DNA of 7,961 nucleotides, taken from NCBI GenBank assembly GCA_002719425.1, contig PBHA01000002.1:25980-33940 (forward strand). The letters are read 5' to 3'. Shown here one piece after another: positions 1-6,108 of this stretch. The position numbers and the translations under genes were made by a program. How positions within the stretch are numbered: the first letter of the stretch is position 1; each line of letters opens with the position of its first letter. Source of the stretch: Chloroflexota bacterium. Lineage in GTDB: Bacteria > Chloroflexota > Dehalococcoidia > UBA1151 > TMED-70. The notes under the pieces are model-generated. The model was not told the origin of the DNA. It did no database searches and worked only from the letters and a program-made list of their open reading frames with translations.

Positions 1-1340
1 TCTTTTCTAGAAATAACATTCACAGCACCTTCAGGTCCCATAACAGCAATTTCTGCAGTCGGCCAGGCTAAGTTCAAATCTGATCTCAATTCTTTTGAGT
101 TCATAACTATATATGCACCACCGTACGCTTTTCTAAGTATTATTGATATTTTGGGAACAGTAGCTTCAGCATAAGCATAAATCAATTTTGCTCCATGACG
201 AATTATACCTTGATGTTCTTGATTGACTCCAGGCATAAATCCAGGAACGTCAACAAATGTAATAATTGGAATGTTATACGCATCACAAAATCTTACAAAC
301 CTTGCTGCTTTATCTGAAGCATTTATATCTAACATTCCAGCTAAACTAGCTGGTTGATTTGCAACTATTCCAACAGTATCTCCCTTAATTCTTCCAAAAC
401 CTACAACTATATTTGGTGCAAAATTTTCATGAACTTCAAGAAAATCTTTATTATCTATAACTCTATTTATAACTTCTTTTACGTCGTAAGCCTCTGTTGA
501 TTTTTCAGGAACTATTTGTCTTAATTCTTCATCTATTGATTTTGTTTCTGAGAAATTTTTCTTTATTGGATTTTCAAGATTATTTTGAGGAATGAAGTCT
601 AGTAGTCTTTTGATTCCTTGCATGCATTCTTCTTCTGTTTCATAAACGAAATGAGCAACACCTGATTTAGTTGAGTGAGCATCTGACCCGCCAAGATCTT
701 GGTGGCTTATTTCCTCTCCTGTCACAGACTTTACTACGTCAGGACCTGTTATGTACATTTGGCCAATTTCTTTGACCATAAAAATGAAATCTGTAATTGC
801 AGGTGAATAAACCGCACCTCCTGCAGATGGTCCTACTATCACACTGATTTGAGGGATAACTCCAGAATAAAGAGTATTTCTTACAAACACTTCTCCATAA
901 CCTGCTAGAGAATCAACTCCTTCTTGAATTCTTGCACCTCCAGAGTCATTGAAGCCAATAATAGGTGCTCCATTTTTTGATGCTAGATCCATTACTTTTG
1001 CAATCTTTTTTCCAGCTACTAATGATAGGGACCCTCCAAGAACAGTAAAATCTTGAGCGTATGCAAATGTGGGTTTCCCATTTACTAATCCATAACCCGT
1101 TACGACAGAATCACCATCGAAAACATTTTTATCTAAACCTAAATCTTTAGACTGATGTTGAACAAAAATATCTAATTCTTCATATTTACCATTATCAAAA
1201 AATTTAGCTAGTCTCTCTCTAGCAGTAAGTTTCCCTTTCGCTTTTTGAGATTCTATCCTTTTATCCCCTCCACCTTTTTGAGCCTTAGATCTCCTATCAT
1301 TTAGATCTTGCAATATATCTTTATTATTTTTTTCTGACAA
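1..1340 (-). CDS. Acyl-CoA carboxylase carboxyltransferase beta subunit (PccB/AccD5-like), partial at C-terminus
   Basis: This subunit transfers the carboxyl group from carboxybiotin to an acyl-CoA such as propionyl- or acetyl-CoA, giving methylmalonyl- or malonyl-CoA in the cytoplasm. It works with a biotin carboxylase/carrier subunit that is not in the window. 446 codons are visible of an expected 510-530. The two crotonase-like halves show both oxyanion glycine pairs: G174-G175-A176 in GPSAGGAVYSP, and G407-G408-A409 in KAYGGAY. FNDSGGARIQEG, VDVPGFMPG and WPTAEIAVMG are family hallmarks. The start is TTG at 1340: an in-frame TAG lies at 1352-1350, an AGGA sits 7 bases upstream of the TTG, and no usable ATG follows before conserved sequence. 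Residue 411, after GGAY, is Ile; as I recall, Asp there marks propionyl-CoA-specific PccB and Ile the broader AccB type. Family assignment is firm; substrate is uncertain. It is transcribed divergently from folP. Confidence 0.95.
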   Translation of the reverse strand, partial: MSEKNNKDILQDLNDRRSKAQKGGGDKRIESQKAKGKLTARERLAKFFDNGKYEELDIFVQHQSKDLGLDKNVFDGDSVVTGYGLVNGKPTFAYAQDFTVLGGSLSLVAGKKIAKVMDLASKNGAPIIGFNDSGGARIQEGVDSLAGYGEVFVRNTLYSGVIPQISVIVGPSAGGAVYSPAITDFIFMVKEIGQMYITGPDVVKSVTGEEISHQDLGGSDAHSTKSGVAHFVYETEEECMQGIKRLLDFIPQNNLENPIKKNFSETKSIDEELRQIVPEKSTEAYDVKEVINRVIDNKDFLEVHENFAPNIVVGFGRIKGDTVGIVANQPASLAGMLDINASDKAARFVRFCDAYNIPIITFVDVPGFMPGVNQEHQGIIRHGAKLIYAYAEATVPKISIILRKAYGGAYIVMNSKELRSDLNLAWPTAEIAVMGPEGAVNVISRK

Positions 1341-1347
1341 ATAATTT

Positions 1348-1351
1348 TCCT
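1348..1351 (-). promoter_or_regulatory. Ribosome binding site for the carboxyltransferase (AGGA)
   Basis: AGGA on the minus strand ends 7 bases before the TTG at 1340. Together with the in-frame TAG at 1352-1350 it fixes TTG as the start codon. Confidence 0.6.
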
Positions 1352-1391
1352 ATTTATTATTTTCACAACTTTTATCAGACTTAATAATAAA

Positions 1392-1412
1392 TATGAAATA
1401 TAATATTTCATA
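1392..1412. promoter_or_regulatory. Perfect 21-bp palindrome overlapping a -10 box (candidate operator/promoter)
   Basis: Two 10-base arms, TATGAAATAT and ATATTTCATA, flank a single A in the 101-base gap between the divergent carboxyltransferase and folP genes. The centre contains TATAAT (1399-1404) on the plus strand, placed as a -10 box 37 bases before the folP ATG. On the minus strand the same centre reads TATTAT, so one site could serve both directions. No good -35 hexamer is visible on either side (CAGACT lies at the 17-base spacing on the plus strand). The symmetry suggests a dimeric repressor site covering the -10 element. The palindrome and the box are observed; the regulatory role is inferred, and AT-rich DNA makes such symmetry somewhat easier by chance. 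Confidence 0.45.
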
Positions 1413-1441
1413 GATAAAAATGCCTAATTATAAAACATTCT

Positions 1442-2269
1442 ATGAAAAATTTAACCATAAATACGCAATCATGTATGATTATGAGTATTATTAATGCCAC
1501 TGTTGATTCATTTTCGGGTGATGGTATATATTCAAATGATAAATTTGATCTTGATCGAGAAATTGAATCAATGATCGATAATGGTGTGGATATTGTGGAT
1601 GTTGGAGGGGAATCTACTAGGCCTAAAAAACTTTATAGTAATGTGGTTGAAGTTTCTGAAGATGAAGAAATGGAAAGAGTTATCCCCATAATTGAAAGGA
1701 TTAAGAATAATTTTGAAATAAATATTTCGATTGATTCAAAAAAACACAGAGTTATTGATGAAGCTATAAAATATGGAGCAGAAATAGTTAATGATATTTC
1801 TATGATTGAAGACGAAAATATTCTCAAAGTACTAAAAACTCACGATGTATTTTATGTTTTAGGACATTATAGAAAAAATAAAACTCATCAAAATCTTATA
1901 CCTGAGGTTCTGATTGATCTTTCAAAAAAAATAGATTTATTAATTAACTCAGGTTTTGATAGATCTAAAATAATTTTAGATCCAGGAATAGGATTTGGAA
2001 AAACTCCAGAAGAATCTAAAGATATCCTTGCCAATATTGAAATCTTAAAGAAATCTTTTAATTTACCAGTGATGGTTGGTTCTTCTAGAAAATCCTTTAT
2101 TGGAAAATACACAGGTAAAGGAATAGAAGAAAGAGTTTTTGGAACTGCATCTACAGTTGTATTTTCAATATTAAACGGAGCTAATATTTTGAGAGTTCAT
2201 GACTATAAAGAGATGATCGATGTAAAAAATATGACTAAAGTATTGAGAGATTCTACTTATAGCCTATGA
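1442..2269 (+). CDS. folP: Dihydropteroate synthase
   Basis: DHPS joins 6-hydroxymethyl-7,8-dihydropterin pyrophosphate and p-aminobenzoate to make 7,8-dihydropteroate in cytoplasmic folate synthesis; it is the sulfonamide target. At 275 aa it has normal length and a complete TIM-barrel motif series: pterin/pyrophosphate loop 1 at residues 18-28 (NATVDSFSGDG), DVGGESTRP at 53-61, SIDSK at 96-100, VNDIS at 116-120, ILDPGIGFGKTPEES at 178-192, GSSRKSFIG at 213-221 and RVHDY at 251-255. Loop 1 departs from the usual NVTPDSFSDGG, with Pro replaced by Val21, and the usual MHMRGTPxTMQ region reads LGHYRKNKTHQN at 140-151. No Shine-Dalgarno sequence is visible before the ATG, but the start lies just ahead of the first conserved strand. 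Its TGA overlaps the ATG of folK by four bases, so the two are translationally coupled. Confidence 0.93.
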   Translation: MKNLTINTQSCMIMSIINATVDSFSGDGIYSNDKFDLDREIESMIDNGVDIVDVGGESTRPKKLYSNVVEVSEDEEMERVIPIIERIKNNFEINISIDSKKHRVIDEAIKYGAEIVNDISMIEDENILKVLKTHDVFYVLGHYRKNKTHQNLIPEVLIDLSKKIDLLINSGFDRSKIILDPGIGFGKTPEESKDILANIEILKKSFNLPVMVGSSRKSFIGKYTGKGIEERVFGTASTVVFSILNGANILRVHDYKEMIDVKNMTKVLRDSTYSL

Positions 2270-2742
2270 ATTATTCAAAAGTATTTTTATCTCTAGGTAC
2301 AAATCTAGGTAATCGTGAAAAAAATATATCTAATTGTTTAAACCAATTAGAAAAAATTTCTGAGATAAAGAATATCTCTAAAATTTATGAAACAATTCCT
2401 TATAAAGTTGAGATTGAACAAGAAAATTTTTTGAATTTAGCAGTCGAAATCAATTTTTTTGATTCTGTAGAAAATTTATTAATTCAGATTAATAAAATTG
2501 AAAAAGAACTTGGAAGAGTTAGATCAAGTATAAGAAATGAACCAAGAGAAATTGATATAGATATAATTTTTTTTGCAGATCAAATTATTAATGAAAAAGA
2601 TTTGATAGTACCTCATCCTAGATTTAGAGAAAGATTATTTGTCCTAGAACCACTAAATGATATAGCGCCTAAATTTTTAGATCCTATTACAAATAAAACA
2701 GTCAGCGAATTGTTAATAAACGCTCAAAATAGTAGCTATTAA
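2266..2742 (+). CDS. folK: 2-amino-4-hydroxy-6-hydroxymethyldihydropteridine pyrophosphokinase (HPPK)
   Basis: HPPK transfers pyrophosphate from ATP to 6-hydroxymethyl-7,8-dihydropterin, making the substrate of FolP encoded just upstream. The 158-aa protein is a complete single ferredoxin-like HPPK domain. It shows LSLGTNLGNRE at 8-18, FLNLAV at 55-60, ELGRVR at 81-86, the two magnesium-binding aspartates D97 and D99 in PREIDIDII, and PHPRFRERLFVLEPL at 116-130. The ATG at 2266 is inside the folP stop region (ATGA), which is typical coupling of folate genes. No dihydroneopterin aldolase (folB), often found between folP and folK, is present. The last 30 bases overlap the end of the membrane-protein gene on the opposite strand, and no terminator hairpin separates them. 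Confidence 0.95.
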   Translation: MNYSKVFLSLGTNLGNREKNISNCLNQLEKISEIKNISKIYETIPYKVEIEQENFLNLAVEINFFDSVENLLIQINKIEKELGRVRSSIRNEPREIDIDIIFFADQIINEKDLIVPHPRFRERLFVLEPLNDIAPKFLDPITNKTVSELLINAQNSSY

Positions 2743-3105
2743 ATAAATTATCATAGAGATAAATATTGATGGATTGATTCTATTTTCTTTAACAGCGTTT
2801 CTATTATTCCAGGTTAAGAAAAGGACCACAAAAGTAAGTAATACCTTTATAAGAAGTAAAATTGCCTTTGATGAAGAATAATCTCCATAAGTCAATCTAT
2901 CAAATGCAATAATAACACCAGAGAAAAATAATAATATACTTGAAACAAGAAGAACTGAGTTATAGTCAGATATGAAATCCAAAGAAGATATTTTTTTATC
3001 CTTATATTTATAAGATTTTATTAGATACAATAAAGAACCTCCTAGCCAAATACCTGCAGACATACTATGGAGCCATAAAAAAAATGTAAAAATTATCTGA
3101 TTCAT
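2713..3105 (-). CDS. Small four-helix membrane protein, CopD-like
   Basis: This 130-aa protein has four likely transmembrane helices at about residues 5-28, 50-68, 81-99 and 113-129. The first carries His13 followed by A-G-I-W-L-G-G (17-23), a pattern I associate with CopD-family and related membrane proteins, where the helix 1 histidine may bind copper or haem. A role in copper handling or cytochrome/redox assembly is inferred from this motif and from the upstream thioredoxin-like lipoprotein; it is not proven. The ATG overlaps the stop of that gene as ATGA, so the two are coupled. It is the last gene of the glyS operon, and its 3' end runs 30 bases into folK in convergent orientation. Alternative: an uncharacterised four-helix membrane protein unrelated to copper. 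Confidence 0.7.
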   Translation of the reverse strand: MNQIIFTFFLWLHSMSAGIWLGGSLLYLIKSYKYKDKKISSLDFISDYNSVLLVSSILLFFSGVIIAFDRLTYGDYSSSKAILLLIKVLLTFVVLFLTWNNRNAVKENRINPSIFISMIIYLIATILSVY

Positions 3106-3617
3106 TTTGGTTTTTCCAGTTCTTTAACAGATTGAAATACTAATTCTTCGTCAATGATTCCTAACCATCTCTTTACTTCTTTACCATTTTTATCAAATAA
3201 AATAGTAGTTGGAAAAACTGTTATATCCAAAGTTGAAACAACTTGATCCTTTTCATCTGTAACTGATGGATAACTAATGCCTTTATCCATAAACATTCTC
3301 TTTCCATCTTCTTTTGTATCCAAACCTAAAACTTGGATCCCTATAACTTTTGTAGCTGTAGATTTTGAGTTAATTTTATCTAATATTTCTAGCTCATATA
3401 CACAAGGCGGACAAGACGGGAACCAAAAGTTTAGCAATATATTATTGTTTTCAAATGAAGAAAAATCGACTATGTCTTCAAAAATTGTTTGATTAGAAAT
3501 TGGCAGATCATAAAAATTTGATTTATTAAAATCTTGGCTGCAACTTAATAAGATTAGAAAACTCAGAGAGAAGTAAATTTTTATATTTTTTTTATGAAAA
3601 GGAATTAATCTGATCAT
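3102..3617 (-). CDS. TlpA/ResA-like thioredoxin-fold lipoprotein
   Basis: An extracytoplasmic thiol-disulfide oxidoreductase of 171 aa. Basic residues at the N-terminus (K9, K10, K13) precede a hydrophobic stretch and a lipobox LLSC with Cys26, so it is probably a membrane-anchored lipoprotein. The thioredoxin fold follows: LLNFWFPSCPPC with active-site C69-P-P-C72, a beta-alpha unit with VIGIQVLG, and the cis-proline loop VFPTT (Pro136) before KNGKEVKRW. CPPC is commonly seen in TlpA/ResA-like proteins that reduce disulfides, for example in cytochrome c maturation or copper delivery to oxidases; the partner here is unknown. The ATG at 3617 is the only sensible start: it overlaps the end of glyS by 26 bases, and no other start codon lies before the signal segment. 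The stop overlaps the next gene by ATGA. Confidence 0.88.
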   Translation of the reverse strand: MIRLIPFHKKNIKIYFSLSFLILLSCSQDFNKSNFYDLPISNQTIFEDIVDFSSFENNNILLNFWFPSCPPCVYELEILDKINSKSTATKVIGIQVLGLDTKEDGKRMFMDKGISYPSVTDEKDQVVSTLDITVFPTTILFDKNGKEVKRWLGIIDEELVFQSVKELEKPK

Positions 3618-5043
3618 TTATTGCATCTAATAATTTATCTGAACTTACTCTAATTTGATTCATAGTATCTCTATGTCGAATTGTCACAGAGTCATCTTTT
3701 TCAACACTTTCAAAGTCAATTGTCACGCATAAAGGTGTCCCAATTTCATCTTGTCTTCGATACCTTCTTCCAATAGATTGAGTGTCGTCGTACTGGACTG
3801 TAAATTTTTTATTTATTTTTTCAAAGATTTTTCTACTATATTCAGATAGTTTCTCATTCTTTGATAATGGAAGTACAGCTATTTGTATAGGAGAAATCTC
3901 AGGATGTAACTTTAATAATGTTCTTGTTTCTTTTTCAGTTTCTTCTTCACAGTATGCATCGCAAAGAAAAGCTAAAACACTTCTATCAGCACCCATGGCG
4001 GGCTCTATCACATAAGGAGTATATCGTTTGTTATTTTCCTGGTCAAAATAAGATAAATCTTTTCCTGAAAGTTCAGAATGCGCCTTCAAGTCATAGTCAG
4101 TTCTGTTAGAGATTGTCTCTAATTCTCCCCAGCTCCATGGAAATAAATATTCAATATCAGAACTAGCTTTGGAATAATGAGGTAGTTCTTCTTTTCCATG
4201 TTTTCTAACCATCAAGTTTTCTTCTCTAATTCCAAATTTCGTGAACCATTCCATAGAAAAATCTATCCAGTAATCGTGCCATTTTTCATCCTCATCAGGA
4301 CTACAAAAAAATTCCATTTCCATCTGTTCAAATTCTCTTGTCCTGAATGTGAAGTTACCTGGAGTTATTTCATTTCTGAATGATTTCCCTTGTTGAGCAA
4401 TTCCAAAAGGTATTTTTTTTCTTGAAGTATTAAGTACGTTAAGGAAATTTACAAACATTGCTTGAGCAGTTTCTGGTCGAAGATAAACAGTCGAAGAGGA
4501 GTCTTCAACAGGTCCAATAAATGTTTTAAACATTAAATTGAAATTTCTGGCTTCTGATAATATACCTCCATCTGGAGAAGGATTTTCTTTATTCTCTGTA
4601 TCTCGAAGATTAGTAATTGTTATTATTTCGTCACTTAATAAACTTCTTGCTTCTTCTTCATCGGATGCTTCAACTGAAATAACTTTTTTTTCTTTTTTAG
4701 TTTCAATTTCTACGATAAATATATGATCTTCTCTGTATCTTTTGCCTGTAACAGAACATTCTACTAGCGGATCTGAAAAAGAATCTAGATGACCTGAAGC
4801 TTTCCACACATTGGGATGCATCAGTATTGATGCGTCTATTCCGAATATATCTTCTCTCTCTGTTACGAATGATTTCCACCAAAGATTTTTTACATTCCTC
4901 TTTATTTCAACTCCAATTGGACCATAATCCCACACGGAAGCTAATCCTCCGTATATTTCACTTGAAGGAAAAATAATTCCTCTTCTTTTTGCTAGTGAGA
5001 CTAATTTTTCTAAATCTTGTAATTTATACTTATTCTTTTCCAA
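3592..5043 (-). CDS. glyS: Glycyl-tRNA synthetase, alpha2 (eukaryote-like) type
   Basis: This class II synthetase charges tRNA-Gly with glycine using ATP in the cytoplasm. At 483 aa it is the homodimeric single-chain type, unlike the alpha2beta2 GlyQ/GlyS enzyme of most Proteobacteria. Visible landmarks are FPSSEIYGG and WDYGP near 25-42, SGHLDSFSDPL at 83-93, FKTFIGPVED at 172-181, LRPETAQ at 188-194, motif 2 at 221-247 (SFRNEITPGNF, FRTREFEQMEMEFF), motif 3 at 347-357 (EPAMGADRSVL) and a C-terminal anticodon-binding domain from about 385 with DEIGTP at 432-437. The start is TTG at 5043, fixed by AAGGAG six bases upstream. Odd: the usual CxxC pairs near 96 and 155 are gone (C96-SVTG and NPSPDGG), and an acidic stretch with EASDEEEA fills 125-132. 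No T-box leader fits in the upstream gap. Confidence 0.96.
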   Translation of the reverse strand: MEKNKYKLQDLEKLVSLAKRRGIIFPSSEIYGGLASVWDYGPIGVEIKRNVKNLWWKSFVTEREDIFGIDASILMHPNVWKASGHLDSFSDPLVECSVTGKRYREDHIFIVEIETKKEKKVISVEASDEEEARSLLSDEIITITNLRDTENKENPSPDGGILSEARNFNLMFKTFIGPVEDSSSTVYLRPETAQAMFVNFLNVLNTSRKKIPFGIAQQGKSFRNEITPGNFTFRTREFEQMEMEFFCSPDEDEKWHDYWIDFSMEWFTKFGIREENLMVRKHGKEELPHYSKASSDIEYLFPWSWGELETISNRTDYDLKAHSELSGKDLSYFDQENNKRYTPYVIEPAMGADRSVLAFLCDAYCEEETEKETRTLLKLHPEISPIQIAVLPLSKNEKLSEYSRKIFEKINKKFTVQYDDTQSIGRRYRRQDEIGTPLCVTIDFESVEKDDSVTIRHRDTMNQIRVSSDKLLDAINDQINSFS

Positions 5044-5049
5044 AATTTA

Positions 5050-5055
5050 CTCCTT
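5050..5055 (-). promoter_or_regulatory. Strong ribosome binding site for glyS (AAGGAG)
   Basis: AAGGAG on the minus strand lies six bases before TTG at 5043. It is the clearest Shine-Dalgarno sequence in the window and decides the TTG start. Confidence 0.8.
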
Positions 5056-5180
5056 GTTGTTAAGATTATCTCAGTTTTTATATATTTGATTAGGGAATAA
5101 TAATTCAAAATAGCTCAATTTTTTAAATAAATAAAATTATTATCTAATTCGATTTTCATATAGTATGTAAATCAAATAGT

Positions 5181-5186
5181 AGGGAG
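5181..5186 (+). promoter_or_regulatory. Ribosome binding site (AGGGAG) for the hydroxyacid dehydrogenase
   Basis: AGGGAG lies six bases before the ATG at 5193. It is close to consensus with good spacing and confirms the start. Confidence 0.7.
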
Positions 5187-5192
5187 TTATAA

Positions 5193-6107
5193 ATGAAAAT
5201 AGGATGGATTGGTGTTGGAAACATGGGTAAACCCATGGCTAAACATATTCAGGAATTTGCTAGCGAGTTTACAGTATGCGATTTAAATCAAGAAGCTGCA
5301 GTAGATATATTAGAAAATGGAGGAAAGTGGGCTGAAACTCCTTCAGAATGTGCACGGAATAAGGATATTCTATTCATGAGTTTGCCCATGCCTCAAGATG
5401 TCGAAAAAGTATCAACAGGCAAAGATGGGATAATTGAATCAGTAAACCCAGGAACAGTACTTCTAGATGCCTCAACAAACTCTTTATCTATGGTTAAGAA
5501 ATTACATAAAATATTTGATGAAAAAGGTGTTGAGTTTTTGGATTGTCCCGTAAGTGGCGGAGTAATTGGAGCTATGAACAAAGATATGTCGATTATGGTT
5601 GGAGGGAAAGAAAGTACTTATAAAAAAATAAAACCTGTACTAGATGCTATGGGCGATAAAGCTATTTATTGTGGTCCTGTCGGAAGTGGAACAATATGCA
5701 AACTTTCACATCAATTATTCAGTGGATTATTACTAGGAATTACCACAGAGGTATTAACCTCAGGAGTAAAAGCAGGTATGGATTTAGACACCCTAATTGA
5801 TGCCATATCTAGATGTGCGTCAGCAAAAAATCCGCCCTTTGATAATTGGAAAGCATCTCAAGAATATAATTTTGAAGGAGATGAAATGTCATTTTTTTTG
5901 GAATTGGCGGCTAAAGATATAAGGCTTGCTTGTGAGATGGCAAGAGAAAATAAGGTCCCTTTAGATATGGCAAATATTTTTGAACAAAATATTATTGAGG
6001 CAATGAATAACGGATGGGGTAAAAAAAATTCAGGTATAGTCAGAAAAATTATTGCTGACAGGGCTGGAGTCAGTCTTGATTATGCTCCTGGAGGCTTTTC
6101 TTCATAA
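5193..6107 (+). CDS. NAD(P)-dependent beta-hydroxyacid dehydrogenase (3-hydroxyisobutyrate dehydrogenase family)
   Basis: The family oxidises short beta-hydroxyacids to semialdehydes, or reduces them, in the cytoplasm; members include 3-hydroxyisobutyrate dehydrogenase, tartronate semialdehyde reductase and glyoxylate/succinic semialdehyde reductases. The 304-aa length is typical. The N-terminal Rossmann motif is IGVGNMG (6-12). Acidic Asp30 at the end of strand 2 favours NAD over NADP. The substrate signature FLDCPVSGG is at 115-123, and catalytic Lys170 is in GTICKLSHQ. The conserved Lys of the C-terminal helix is K241 in AAKDIRLA. Odd: the position after Lys170 that is normally K-x-x-N-N reads K-L-S-H-Q, so the usual substrate-contacting Asn is Gln174. 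The exact substrate cannot be named. A near-consensus RBS supports the ATG. The next gene begins one base after the stop, so they form an operon. Confidence 0.92.
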   Translation: MKIGWIGVGNMGKPMAKHIQEFASEFTVCDLNQEAAVDILENGGKWAETPSECARNKDILFMSLPMPQDVEKVSTGKDGIIESVNPGTVLLDASTNSLSMVKKLHKIFDEKGVEFLDCPVSGGVIGAMNKDMSIMVGGKESTYKKIKPVLDAMGDKAIYCGPVGSGTICKLSHQLFSGLLLGITTEVLTSGVKAGMDLDTLIDAISRCASAKNPPFDNWKASQEYNFEGDEMSFFLELAAKDIRLACEMARENKVPLDMANIFEQNIIEAMNNGWGKKNSGIVRKIIADRAGVSLDYAPGGFSS

Positions 6108-6108
6108 A

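Larger units (their letters stand above)
5044..5192. promoter_or_regulatory. Divergent intergenic promoter region, glyS / hydroxyacid dehydrogenase
   Basis: This 149-base AT-rich gap must hold promoters for both directions. On the plus strand TATAGT (5159-5164) is a plausible -10 box 28 bases before the ATG, but no good -35 is visible. On the minus strand TTGAAT (5108-5103) and TATATA (5084-5079) are spaced 18 bases apart and could drive glyS, although both are weak matches. A 9-base inverted pair, TATTTGATT (5083-5091) and AATCAAATA (5170-5178), puts one arm near each gene. No hairpin, T-box or glycine riboswitch core is apparent. Confidence 0.35.

Noticed and set aside
1633..2112. Two minus-strand open frames inside folP.
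   Set aside because: FolP shows its full motif series across this span; the frames are composition artefacts of AT-rich antisense.
2743..2800. A rho-independent terminator after folK.
   Set aside because: No GC-rich stem followed by a T-run was found, and the region is coding for the CopD-like protein on the other strand.
3277..4726. Several plus-strand open frames of 60-80 codons within the glyS and lipoprotein genes.
   Set aside because: They are antisense shadows of strongly conserved genes, with no RBS and no recognisable domain.
5083..5178. Nine-base inverted pair TATTTGATT / AATCAAATA flanking the divergent promoter region, considered as a paired operator.
   Set aside because: The arms are 78 bases apart and very AT-rich, so chance occurrence is likely; it is mentioned only in the intergenic entry.
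5044..5192. A T-box or glycine riboswitch upstream of glyS.
   Set aside because: The gap is only 149 bases and is shared with a divergent gene; no T-box sequence, specifier stem or glycine-aptamer core could be seen.
6052..6108. Upstream in-frame ATG for the nucleosidase, giving a 19-residue overlap with the dehydrogenase.
   Set aside because: The extra residues resemble no family member and lie in the dehydrogenase coding sequence; ATG 6109 puts the conserved first strand at the right place.
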